From Planctomycetota bacterium (GTDB lineage Bacteria > Planctomycetota > UBA1135 > UBA2386), in NCBI GenBank assembly GCA_020638655.1, contig JACKIC010000001.1, forward strand, positions 372,001-436,000: a stretch of 64,000 nt of DNA. The letters are read 5' to 3'. Below, in pieces: positions 45,182 through 55,071 of this stretch (within the stretch, counting starts at the first letter, position 1; every line of letters starts with the position of its first letter). Both the position numbers and the translations under genes were made by a program. The notes below the pieces were generated by a model. The model had not been told where the DNA came from, searched no databases, and saw nothing but the letters and a program-made list of their open reading frames with translations.

Positions 45182-47623
45182 ATGTCCGATCCGCACGACC
45201 TCGATCACGAACTGCAGCGCCACGCCGTGGCCCTGCGGAGCATTGCGCGCGACCTCGTGCGCGACGCGCACGCCGCGGAGGACGTGACCCAGCAGGCGTT
45301 CTACCAGGCCGCGGCCCGCAAGGACCTCGCGCCCGGACCGCTCGGTGGGTGGCTCTACCGCACCGTCGTCAACTTCGCGCGGCAATGGCGCCGGCAGCAG
45401 TCGCGGCAGACGAGGCGCCTCGCGGCGCTGCCCGAACCTCCCCCGACCAGGTCGTCCGCGGACCTGCTCAGCCGCGCCGAGACGCTGCAGGCCGTGACGC
45501 AGGCCGTGCTCGCGCTCGACGAGCCCTACCAGACCGCGATCCTGATGCGGTACTTCGAGGACCTGCCGCCGCGCGAGATCGCGGCGCGCACCGACTGCAG
45601 CGTCGCGACCGTCAAGAGCCGCCTGGCCCGCGGACTGGCGCAGCTGCGCGCCCGACTCGACCGTCAGTGCCACGGCGACAGCGACCGCTGGCGCCTGGCG
45701 ATGGCCTCCACCTTCGGCCTGCCGACGGCCGCGGCCGCAGCCGGCATCACCATCACGACCGGACTCTGGATCATGGGAACCACCACCAAGACCCTCGCCG
45801 CCGCGGGCCTGTTGTTCGCCGGCGGACTCCTCGTCTACACGTTCGGGAAGGACCCGGCGCCGCCCGCGGACCCGACGAAGGGGATCGAGGCCGGCGATCA
45901 GACACGCGCCGCGACGGGCGCGACCGAGGCCAAGACCAACACCGCGATCCGCGAGGCGGCCGCGGACGCCTCGGACACCGCGACGGACTGGCTCGACCAC
46001 CCCTACCTGCTCGAGCTGTCGGTGCGCGTCGTCGATCCGACCGGGCTGCCCGTCTCGGGGCGCACGCTGCGGCTCGGTCCGCCGGGGTGCACGCTCGACG
46101 ACATGGGCAAGGACACGGGCGCGGACGGCGTGACCCTGCTGCAATGGCCTTCGCGCCTGCCCACGGGCGAGGTGATCCTCGCCGACCCCATCGGCCTCAT
46201 GCACCGCATCACCCTGCAGCACGGCGTGCCGCGGTCGATCACGGTCGGCACGCGCGGCGGTCGGCGAAGCGGCACGACGTTCGAGTTCCGGATCAGCGGC
46301 AACAACGGCATGGTGCTGTCGGGTGTGCCGATCGTCGCCAACCTGTTCCACGAGGAGGCGGACGTGCCGACCGCGCGCGGCATGCACCCCTACGCGGTGT
46401 TCGCCAGCGCCGCCGCGCAGGCCGTGAGGCGACAGAACGAGGTCACCCTGTTCGACGCGGTCGAAGGCGTGAGCTACGAGATGAGTGTGCACGGCAAGAA
46501 CAAGGCTGCGGCCGACGAGCCACCGACGGTCGGCATCGCCGGCACCGTCTACGGCGAAGACGGCGCCATCGCCAAGGGGGTCGCCGTGGCCCTGCTCGGC
46601 AGCACGCCGCAGCCGGTGCAGCGCACCACCACCGACGAGAACGGGCAGTTCCGCTTCGACAAGCTGAAGCCGGGAGAGTTCACCGTGCGCGCGGGGGGCG
46701 ACGCCGAGGGGCTCGGCACGAGCCCGGCGATCACGACGACCGGCGTGACCCCGGTGACCGTGAACCTGCGCCGCGAGACCTTCGTCAAGGGCCGCGCGCA
46801 GACCGCCGACGGCAAGCCGATCGGCAAGGCGCGCATCGTCTGGTTCGCCGAAGACGGCTCGTGGTGGGACATGACCGAAGCCGGCGACGACGGCGCGTTC
46901 GTGCTCGCCAACCTGCCCGACGCGCGCGGCACGGTGCTGCTGTTGCCGCCGGGCAACGACCGGAGCCTGCCCCTCGCCGCCGTGCAGAACGTGCTCACCA
47001 ACACGGGTGACCTCGTGCTGCAGCACGACCCCGACGGGGACAGTCAGCTGCGTTTCGACCTGGTGCCGCCCGACGGCACCGACACGGGCAGCATCGGCGC
47101 GCGCCTGTGGAACGATGCGCTCGGCATCGGCGTCAACATGGCCCGCCCCGAACCCGGCAAGCCGTGGGTGGCCGACAAGCTGGTCGCGGGCTGGTATCGC
47201 GCCGACCTGTTCGTGCCCGGCTGCGGCTGGATCGACCTCGGCAGACACTGGGTGGACCACACCACCACCTGCGACCTCGGCATGATCACGCCGCCTGCGC
47301 CCTGCCTCGTCGAGGTGCGTTGCCCGGCGTCGCCGGCGCAGAGCATGCCCGCGCCGGCGACGAACCTGTCCGCGGACGAACCTCCGACGCCACCCACGGA
47401 GATCGAATTCTGGGCGGCGACCAAGGCCAACGACCTCGAGCTGTACGCGATCCGCGGGGACGTCGACCTGCGCCTGCGCGTCGGCAAGCTGACCCACGAC
47501 TGCGATCTGCGCCTGCCGGCGGGTGACTACGCGCTGGCCCGCCGCGACGCTGCCGGCGCCGTGCACTTCCATCGCTTCTCGACGCGGCGCGGCGAGACGA
47601 CCCGCGTCGAGCTGCCGGAGTGA
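45182..47623 (+). CDS. ECF sigma factor fused to a membrane anchor and carboxypeptidase-regulatory-like repeats
   Basis: An 813-residue fusion. Residues about 1-165 are an ECF sigma factor: region 2 is ALRSIARDLVRDAHAAEDVT with GGWLYRTVVNFARQWRRQQS, and region 4 is YFEDLPPREIAARTDCSVAT with VKSRLARGLAQLRARL. A hydrophobic membrane segment (TLAAAGLLFAGGLLVYTFG) follows at about residues 204-222. The remaining roughly 590 residues, expected to be exported, contain at least two CarboxypepD_reg/beta-sandwich repeats (IAGTVYGEDGAIAKGVAVAL; RAQTADGKPIGKARIVWFAE). This would be a membrane-tethered sigma factor whose activity depends on an outer sensory half, perhaps released by proteolysis. No separate anti-sigma gene is next to it. 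The mechanism is inferred. Confidence 0.85.
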   Translation: MSDPHDLDHELQRHAVALRSIARDLVRDAHAAEDVTQQAFYQAAARKDLAPGPLGGWLYRTVVNFARQWRRQQSRQTRRLAALPEPPPTRSSADLLSRAETLQAVTQAVLALDEPYQTAILMRYFEDLPPREIAARTDCSVATVKSRLARGLAQLRARLDRQCHGDSDRWRLAMASTFGLPTAAAAAGITITTGLWIMGTTTKTLAAAGLLFAGGLLVYTFGKDPAPPADPTKGIEAGDQTRAATGATEAKTNTAIREAAADASDTATDWLDHPYLLELSVRVVDPTGLPVSGRTLRLGPPGCTLDDMGKDTGADGVTLLQWPSRLPTGEVILADPIGLMHRITLQHGVPRSITVGTRGGRRSGTTFEFRISGNNGMVLSGVPIVANLFHEEADVPTARGMHPYAVFASAAAQAVRRQNEVTLFDAVEGVSYEMSVHGKNKAAADEPPTVGIAGTVYGEDGAIAKGVAVALLGSTPQPVQRTTTDENGQFRFDKLKPGEFTVRAGGDAEGLGTSPAITTTGVTPVTVNLRRETFVKGRAQTADGKPIGKARIVWFAEDGSWWDMTEAGDDGAFVLANLPDARGTVLLLPPGNDRSLPLAAVQNVLTNTGDLVLQHDPDGDSQLRFDLVPPDGTDTGSIGARLWNDALGIGVNMARPEPGKPWVADKLVAGWYRADLFVPGCGWIDLGRHWVDHTTTCDLGMITPPAPCLVEVRCPASPAQSMPAPATNLSADEPPTPPTEIEFWAATKANDLELYAIRGDVDLRLRVGKLTHDCDLRLPAGDYALARRDAAGAVHFHRFSTRRGETTRVELPE

Positions 47624-47655
47624 CCAGGCGGTTGCGACCGGCGCGGGCTTGACCC

Positions 47656-48072
47656 ATGCTGGCCGGCCCGTGGCGATCGCCGCGCAGCGAATTGCTCGTG
47701 AACACCACCAAGGCCCGCAACGTCCTCGGCACCGACCTCGTCGAGTGCAGCAGCAGACCCCTGACCGGCTTCTTCCGCGACGGCTGCTGCAACACCTCGG
47801 CGGACGACCACGGTATCCACACCGTCTGCGCCGAGATGACCGAGGACTTCCTGCAGTTCAGCAAGGACTGCGGCAACGACCTGTCGACGCCGCGGCCCGA
47901 GTTCGCGTTCCCGGGGCTGCAGCCCGGTGACCATTGGTGCCTGTGCGCGGCGCGTTGGGCAGAGGCCTACGAAGCCGACAAGGCACCGCGGGTCGTGCTC
48001 GAGGCGACGCACGAGCGCACGCTCGAACTGGTGCCGCTCGCGGTGCTCAAGCGCTTCGCGGTGCCCGGCTAG
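47656..48072 (+). CDS. DUF2237 family protein
   Basis: A 138-residue protein matching DUF2237: NVLGTDLVECSSRPLTGFFR, DGCCNTSADDHGIHTVCAEM, GNDLSTPRPEFAFPGLQPGD and WCLCAARWAEAYEADKAPRV with LEATHERTLELVPL. Five conserved Cys suggest a metal or redox role, but the function is not known. GTG 47698 (VNTTKARNVLG) is an alternative start. It lies 32 bp after the sigma fusion on the same strand and is convergent with the PyrK-like gene. Confidence 0.85.
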   Translation: MLAGPWRSPRSELLVNTTKARNVLGTDLVECSSRPLTGFFRDGCCNTSADDHGIHTVCAEMTEDFLQFSKDCGNDLSTPRPEFAFPGLQPGDHWCLCAARWAEAYEADKAPRVVLEATHERTLELVPLAVLKRFAVPG

Positions 48073-48103
48073 CCGGCGATCGCTCGGTGTCCCCAGCGAT
48101 CGC

Positions 48104-48898
48104 TCAGTGCCGCTGCAGCTCGGTCAGCTCGCAGGTCTCGTAGACCGGGCCTTCCATGCAGGTGCGTGAGTAGGGCCAGCCCTTGAAGCGGGGCCCCTGC
48201 ACCTCGACCGTGCAGCCGTTGCAGACGCCGTAGCCGCACGCCATGTAGGTCTCGAGCGACAGGAAGCAGCGCAGCCCGCGCTGCTCGCACACCTTGGCGA
48301 CGGCGTGCATCATCGGATCGGGGCCGCAGCAGAAGACCGTCTCACCGGGCTTCACCACCGAACGGGCCAGCAGGTCGTCGAGCAGGGAGGTGACCAGACC
48401 GTGGTGACCGTGACTGCCGTCGTCGGTCGAGGCGAACACCTCGGCGACGCCCTCGAAGTCGTCGATGCCGGCCAGTGCGGCGCGGTTGCGGCCGCCGAAC
48501 AGCAGCCGGGTGCGTTCGCCGGCGCGGGCGCGCTGGCGCGCGAGCAGCAGGAACGGCGCGAGGCCGACGCCGCCGGCGATGCACACCGGATCGTCGACGT
48601 CCGCCGGGAACGGCTGGCCCAGCGGCCCGTTCAGCACCACACCTTCACCCGGCCGCAGGTCGCACAACGCGCGCGTGCCTTCGCCGACGACCTTGAGCAG
48701 GAAGCTGCCCCAGGAGCCGTCGTCGGCGCAGTCGTAGAGCGAGAATGGACGCGGCAGCTGCACCGGCCAGCGGCGCTCGGTGCGCAGCATGAAGAACTGC
48801 CCCGGCAGGGTCGCCGGGATCGGACCTTCCACCTCGAGGGCGAACGAGCCGCCGCCGAGGTCGCGCAGCTGGCGCATGGCATGGACACGGGTCTGCAT
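48104..48898 (-). CDS. pyrK: Dihydroorotate dehydrogenase electron-transfer subunit-like protein (PyrK type)
   Basis: A 264-residue ferredoxin-reductase-like protein. The FAD-binding motif is LPRPFSLYD (residues about 48-56), the NAD-binding part GGVGLAPFLLLARQRAR and VFCCGPDPMMHAVAKVCEQR, and the C-terminal [2Fe-2S] cluster uses Cys221, Cys226, Cys229 and Cys247 (CGYGVCNGC, then SRTCMEG). This is the PyrK layout, passing electrons from dihydroorotate oxidation to NAD. No pyrD gene is adjacent in this window, so it may pair with a distant PyrD or serve another flavoenzyme. Confidence 0.88.
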   Translation of the reverse strand: MQTRVHAMRQLRDLGGGSFALEVEGPIPATLPGQFFMLRTERRWPVQLPRPFSLYDCADDGSWGSFLLKVVGEGTRALCDLRPGEGVVLNGPLGQPFPADVDDPVCIAGGVGLAPFLLLARQRARAGERTRLLFGGRNRAALAGIDDFEGVAEVFASTDDGSHGHHGLVTSLLDDLLARSVVKPGETVFCCGPDPMMHAVAKVCEQRGLRCFLSLETYMACGYGVCNGCTVEVQGPRFKGWPYSRTCMEGPVYETCELTELQRH

Positions 48899-48938
48899 CG
48901 GGCGAACACCATACCTGCCGGTACGGCGGCGCCGCCAC

Positions 48939-49892
48939 TCAGGTCGCCAGACCGGACCCCACACCCGCCTCACGCGCCGCAGTCCCGGTGCGCTCGTCGC
49001 CGGTGGCGACCGGGCAGCGCACGGTGACGATCGGCACCTCGGGCCGCGCGTCGATCCGGATCGGCAGCAGGGTCACCCCGACGCCGCGCCCCACGTAGAG
49101 GCTGCAGTCGGCTTCCTGGAACCAGCCCTGCTCGTAGCCGAAGCGGCTGTGGTGGATCGGCGCCCTGCCGAACAGGCGGATCTGGCCGCCGTGCGTGTGC
49201 CCCGAGAGGGTCAGGTCGACGTCCGCGGCCGCCGCCTCGAAGAAGAAGTCGGGGTGATGGCTGAGCAACACGGTCGCCTCGCCGTCCCGCCGCCCGTCGA
49301 GCGCGAGGCGCAGGTCGGGGCTGCCTTCGGTCAGATCGTCGACGCCGCAGAGCCACAGCGACGTGCCGCCGCGCGCGATCCGGACGCCGCGGTTGCAGAG
49401 CACGGTGACGCCCTGGTCTTCGAGGAATGCGGACCACAGACCGAGGTCGCGCCCCCAGAACAGGTCGTGGTTGCCGGGCACGGCGAACATGCCCAGGGCC
49501 GGGCGCAGCAGCCGCAACGGCTCGCGGTAGTGCAGCAGTTCGCGCTCGCGGGTGTTGATCAGGTCGCCGCCGAACAGCACGAGGTCGGGGTTCGCGGCGG
49601 CGACGGATTCGAAGATGGCGTGCAGGTCGCCCGCGTCCATGAAGCTGCCGGCGTGCACGTCGGAGACGAACGCGATGCGCAGGCCGTCGAGGCCGGGCGC
49701 GGGCCGACGCAGCCGCAGCTCGAGCTCCGACAACTGCAGACCGCGCCGGATGCGACGGTGCAGCCAGCGGCCGAGTGGCAACAGGTCCAGCGCCTGGTTC
49801 AACGCCGCGCACGCCTGCGCGGCGACGCGCCGCAGCGGCGTGCGTCGCCCGGTCAGGGGGCCGGTCGGCAGGGGCACGTGCCGCTGTGGCAT
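48939..49892 (-). CDS. Metallophosphoesterase (YaeI-like)
   Basis: A 317-residue calcineurin-like phosphoesterase. All five motifs are present: IAFVSDVHAGSF, LVLFGGDLINT, FAVPGNHDLFWG, VLLSHHPDFFFEA and LTLSGHTHGGQIRLFG. Upstream residues include a Leu/Arg-rich amphipathic N-terminal segment, typical of peripheral membrane phosphodiesterases such as the YaeI/LpxH-like group. It would hydrolyse a phosphodiester or pyrophosphate, possibly a lipid intermediate. It starts 16 bp after the end of the NtrC-type regulator gene, on the same strand. Confidence 0.85.
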   Translation of the reverse strand: MPQRHVPLPTGPLTGRRTPLRRVAAQACAALNQALDLLPLGRWLHRRIRRGLQLSELELRLRRPAPGLDGLRIAFVSDVHAGSFMDAGDLHAIFESVAAANPDLVLFGGDLINTRERELLHYREPLRLLRPALGMFAVPGNHDLFWGRDLGLWSAFLEDQGVTVLCNRGVRIARGGTSLWLCGVDDLTEGSPDLRLALDGRRDGEATVLLSHHPDFFFEAAAADVDLTLSGHTHGGQIRLFGRAPIHHSRFGYEQGWFQEADCSLYVGRGVGVTLLPIRIDARPEVPIVTVRCPVATGDERTGTAAREAGVGSGLAT

Positions 49893-49908
49893 CGACGCGG
49901 AGGCGGCG

Positions 49909-51269
<1,361 letters not shown>

Positions 51270-51273
<4 letters not shown>

Positions 51274-52355
51274 CCGGCGGCCTCCATCGCGCCTTCGGCG
51301 GGGGCGACGATCGGGATGCGGATGCGGAAACACGCGCCAGGTTGCGCCTGGGACACCAACTCGATCTCTCCGCCCATGTAGGCCAACACCCTCGCCGAGA
51401 GCGGCAGGCCAAGGCCCGTGCCGCGTTCCTTGGAAGACACGAACGGCTCGAACACCTTGTCGCCGATCTCCGCCGGCACGCCGGGCCCGTCGTCCTGCAC
51501 CAGCAGTTCCAGGCGCCCGCCGCGGCTGCCGGCCCGGATGGTGACCCGCACGTCCGGCGAGGCCTCGACCGAGTTGCGCAGCAGGTTGGCGAGCACACGT
51601 CCCAGCGCGTCGGCGTCGACGTGCTGGTCGACGTCGCCCTCGAGGCAGACGCGCTGCGCCGGCAGGCCGGCGCCGATGGCGGCGTCGGCCACCAGATCGC
51701 GCAGCGACGCGAGGCGGCGCTGGCGCCGGTCGGAGCGCGCGAACCCGAGCAGGGCCTTGACGATCTCGTCGACCTGACGAACGCCTTCGTTGACGCGCCG
51801 CGCGTAGCGTCGGGCCGTCTGCAGGTCGTCGGTGCGCTCGAGCAGGGAGGCGAAACCCATCACGCCGTTGAGCGGGTTCTTGATCTCGTGGGCGATGCCC
51901 AGCGCGAGCTCCGAGAGCCCGGCGAGGCGGTCGAGCCGGTGCACCTCGCGCTCGAGCTCCCGCAGCTGCGTGCGGTCCTCGAGCAGCACCAGTTCGCCGT
52001 CGGCCATCTCGACGCGGCGGATGCGCACGCGTCCGGCGCCGACCTCGGTCTCGCCGGCGCCGCAGCGCTCCAGGTCGACGCCGGCTTCGCGGCCCGCCGC
52101 CAGCAGCCGTTCGGCTTCGCGGTTACAGGTGCGTACGCCGCCGTCTTCGGCGACGGCGACGAGGCCGAGCGGCAGCGCGGCGAAGATCGCCTCGCGCTCG
52201 GCCAGCGATTGTTCGAGCGCCCGGTTGGTGGCCTGCAGCTGCAGGTCCACGGCCGCGGCGCGCACCCGGAGCTCGGCGTAACCCCGTTCGAGGTCCTGCG
52301 CCGCGCGGATGAAGTGCTCGAATCCCTGCTGCAGTTGCGCTTCGTCGAGACTCAC
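51270..52355 (-). CDS. PAS-containing sensor histidine kinase
   Basis: A 361-residue soluble kinase. An N-terminal coiled/helical stretch (about 1-50) is followed by a PAS-like domain (about 55-135). The dimerisation/phosphoacceptor box is GIAHEIKNPLNGV (His156). The ATPase domain has N, G1 and G2 boxes (VLANLLRNSVEAS, DDGPGVPAEIGD, GTGLGLPLSARVLA). No transmembrane segment, so it senses a cytoplasmic signal or one relayed by a partner. It overlaps the regulator below and the exported protein above, each at ATGA. Layout resembles the FlgS/FleS kinases of flagellar cascades. Confidence 0.93.
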
Positions 52356-53422
52356 AGTTCCTTCTCGCCTGGCCAGGTGAGGGAGTCGATCGGCACCAGC
52401 GGCTTGTAGCCGCTGTGCAGGTTCATCCAGCGGAAGTGCTCCATCGCGGTCTGCGCCGCCAGGCCCCAGGGGCCGAGCACCTCGACGTTGCCGCGCTCGC
52501 CGGTCTTGGTCACGTCCCGCGCGCTGATCCGCAGGAACGCGTCGCGCACCTCCTGCTCGCGGCGCTGGAACTCGCGCGTCGACTTGGTGATCGAGAGGTC
52601 CTCGTGGCGCTCGGAGTAGCGGAACAGCAGCTCGAGGCAGCGCCCCTTGTAGAACAGCGCGGGGAACGGCGGCTCGCTCTTGGCGAGCAGCGGCTCGAGC
52701 TCCTCGAGTGCGCGCACCAGCCGCTCCTTGGCGCGGTGGTCGAGCTCGTCGGCGGCCGCCGACTGGTCCTGCAGGCGCAGCATCGCGGCGCGGTCCATCA
52801 GGTCCTGGCCGGCCTTGAACAGGGCCTGCGCCACACGCTGGTGATCCTCGGAGCCGTGGATCTGTCCCCGGATCGGATCGAGGCCGTGGAACGCGACCGC
52901 CTCGACCGGCGCCGGCCGGCTCTCCTGGGCGGTCGGCGGGACCGGCGGCAACGTCGGCTGCGGCTCACGCGCGGCCCCGCGGCCGTTCGCGCCCGCGCCG
53001 CCGGTGGCAGCGCTGCCTGGGCTCGGGACCGTGACGAACTCGTGCTGCTCGCCGGCGGACTTGTGCTGGGCCTCCGCGTCGGCGCGCAACTGCTCGACCG
53101 AGGACTTGAGCTTGCGATAGCGCTCGGCCAGCGTCGTCGTCACCGCGTCCTGGTCGCGCAGCTCACGCCGCGCGCGCTCGAGCGACTCGGTGGTCACCGG
53201 CCCGGCCGGCGTGAACGACGTGGCGTCCTGCTCCATCGGCAGCCCCAGATCGTGCCGGATGCGCAGGTCGAGCAGGCGCTCGACCTCGCTGCGGTTCTGC
53301 GTCAGCGACCGGTTCATGCGCGCCAGCTCGGCGGCGGTGTCCACGGGCTCGGCCCCACCGCCTTGCGCCGGCAGGACGGCCGTCACCGACAGCAGCAGCA
53401 ACGCACCGGGCCAGCACCTCAC
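52352..53422 (-). CDS. Exported coiled-coil protein
   Basis: A 356-residue protein with a signal peptide (MRCWPGALLLLSVTAVLPAQ, GTG start) and a long coiled-coil/helical mature part (ELARMNRSLTQNRSEVERLL, TTTLAERYRKLKSSVEQLRA). A Pro-rich linker with QPTLPPVPPTAQESRPAPVE follows, and then a C-terminal helical domain (QDLMDRAAMLRLQDQSAAAD, ELDHRAKERLVRALEELEPL). No family recognised. The GTG overlaps the upstream TGA (GTGA) and its own TGA overlaps the kinase ATG, so it is tightly coupled. It is likely the periplasmic sensory or scaffolding partner of the kinase. Confidence 0.75.
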   Translation of the reverse strand: MRCWPGALLLLSVTAVLPAQGGGAEPVDTAAELARMNRSLTQNRSEVERLLDLRIRHDLGLPMEQDATSFTPAGPVTTESLERARRELRDQDAVTTTLAERYRKLKSSVEQLRADAEAQHKSAGEQHEFVTVPSPGSAATGGAGANGRGAAREPQPTLPPVPPTAQESRPAPVEAVAFHGLDPIRGQIHGSEDHQRVAQALFKAGQDLMDRAAMLRLQDQSAAADELDHRAKERLVRALEELEPLLAKSEPPFPALFYKGRCLELLFRYSERHEDLSITKSTREFQRREQEVRDAFLRISARDVTKTGERGNVEVLGPWGLAAQTAMEHFRWMNLHSGYKPLVPIDSLTWPGEKEL

Positions 53423-55071
53423 CGCAGGATCCCCCGGTAGGCGTCGGCGGCGTGCTCGAGCTTGCCGAGCTTGCTGTAGGCGTCGCCGATCATCGTCGCC
53501 ACGTCGCGGCGCAGCTGCGGGTCCTCGATGCGCGGGGCGATCGACACCGCCTGCTCGGGGAAGTCCTCCAGGTGCTTGCTCGCGATCGCCTGCTCGTAGA
53601 GCGCGCGGATCTTCTCGAACCGCGCCTGATCGCCGATCCGGCCCTCGGTGTTGGTGAGCCGATCGGCGACCGCGATGGCGCGCTGCCACTGCCGATCGGC
53701 GATCATCTCGGTGATCACGAAGATCGCGAGCTCCGGATCCTGACCGCGCGCGATGATCTGCTCGAGCTCGAGGAACGCGAGGTCCTTCTCGCCGAGCGCG
53801 AGCGCCGTGCGGGCCCAGACCTTGAGCGCGCGCTGCCGCCAGGCGTCGGACAGCTCCCCGAGGAAGCGGCTGCGCGCCTCGACCGCCGCCGCGCGCGCCT
53901 GCACGAAGCGGTTCAGGGCCAGGTAGCTCTCCGCCAACAGCACGTAGGCCTGCCCGCGCCGCGCGTCGTTCTCGGCGTGGATCAGGTACCACTCGAAGGA
54001 ACGCATCGCCAGCTCGGCCTTGTCGGTGCCGAGCGCGCCGTAACCCAGCAGGAAGTGGTAGCCGAGGAACTGGTCGTCGCGCAGGTCGCCGAAGTTGGGC
54101 GACTCGCGCAGGGTGAGCATCGTCTCGTAGACGCGGTCGGGGCGCTCGAGCAGCAGCTGCGACTCGCCGACGAGCAGCCAGACGTCGAGCATCTCCACCG
54201 AGTCGACGAGCCGGATGACGCGGGCGAACAGCTCGGTCTGGCAGCGCTCGGCGTGCTTGCGCGCCGCCTCGGGCGTGCGCTCCGCGCCGGCCTGGCCGAG
54301 GATCGCGCGGCCCAGCAGGATGGTCGCCGGTGTGATCTCGGGCGCGCTCGGCATGTTCTCGAACAGGCGCCGCACCCACTCCTCGGCCTGTTGATACTCG
54401 TTCATCCGCTTGACGCGGTCCGACTCGGCCTTGCCGAGGTCGAGGTGGCACTCGGTGATGCGCAGGATCGCCGCGGCGGCCTGTTCGTTGGGCCGCTGGT
54501 CGTAGGCCTCCTTGAAGAAGCTGATCGCGCCGTCGAGATCGCCGCTGTCGACGAGCAGCTGACCGAGCGACATGCGCACCTGCACCGCCTCGCGCGCGAC
54601 CAACGGGTCGTGCTGCAGCTCGTCCTGCAGGAACGAGCGGTACCACTGCCCGGCCATCGCGCGCAGCCGCTGCCGACCCGACTCGGTGTCGGCGTCGGGC
54701 GTGCGCAGCACGTGCACCGTCGACCGCGCGCCCTCCACGGGCTCGGCCTCGTCGAAGACCACGTCGGCGCCGGCGGCCACCGCGATCAGCTGCGCGACCA
54801 TGCGCGCCTCCTGATCGGCGAAGTTGAGGTCGACGCGATGGAAACGCAGGTCCGCCTCGAGCGGCTGGTTGTCGACCAGCAGGTTCCAGCCCACCGCGGC
54901 GGTGAGCTGCTGCATCGCGCTGAAGCAGTCGATCGACCGCTTGTCGGCGCTGACGAAGATGCGCCTCGCACCGAACGTGTCCGCGACCGCATGCCGGACC
55001 ACGAACGGGTTCTCCGGACCCTGGGCGACCGGCGCGGGCGCCAGGCAGAGCAGGATCGTCGCGAGCATCAC
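53419..55071 (-). CDS. Exported TPR protein with STN-like N-terminal domain
   Basis: A 550-residue protein with a signal peptide (MLATILLCLAPAPVAQG). A domain at about residues 40-105 resembles the secretin/TonB short N-terminal (STN) fold (FSAMQQLTAAVGWNLLVDNQ, DQEARMVAQLIAVAAGADVV). TPR-like helical repeats follow to the end (LGQLLVDSGDLDGAISFFKE, YLALNRFVQARAAAVEARSR, GDAYSKLGKLEHAADAYRGI). An ATG at 55068 directly follows the GTG at 55071 and overlaps the upstream TGA. Probably a periplasmic scaffold tied to a secretion, envelope or motor structure; the partner is unknown. Confidence 0.78.
   Translation of the reverse strand: MMLATILLCLAPAPVAQGPENPFVVRHAVADTFGARRIFVSADKRSIDCFSAMQQLTAAVGWNLLVDNQPLEADLRFHRVDLNFADQEARMVAQLIAVAAGADVVFDEAEPVEGARSTVHVLRTPDADTESGRQRLRAMAGQWYRSFLQDELQHDPLVAREAVQVRMSLGQLLVDSGDLDGAISFFKEAYDQRPNEQAAAAILRITECHLDLGKAESDRVKRMNEYQQAEEWVRRLFENMPSAPEITPATILLGRAILGQAGAERTPEAARKHAERCQTELFARVIRLVDSVEMLDVWLLVGESQLLLERPDRVYETMLTLRESPNFGDLRDDQFLGYHFLLGYGALGTDKAELAMRSFEWYLIHAENDARRGQAYVLLAESYLALNRFVQARAAAVEARSRFLGELSDAWRQRALKVWARTALALGEKDLAFLELEQIIARGQDPELAIFVITEMIADRQWQRAIAVADRLTNTEGRIGDQARFEKIRALYEQAIASKHLEDFPEQAVSIAPRIEDPQLRRDVATMIGDAYSKLGKLEHAADAYRGILR

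Noticed and set aside
43541..47572. A very long open frame on the minus strand opposite the sulfatase and sigma-fusion genes
   Set aside because: Long antisense open frames are expected at about 70% GC. It lacks any domain, signal or ribosome binding site, and both plus-strand genes have clear family motifs.
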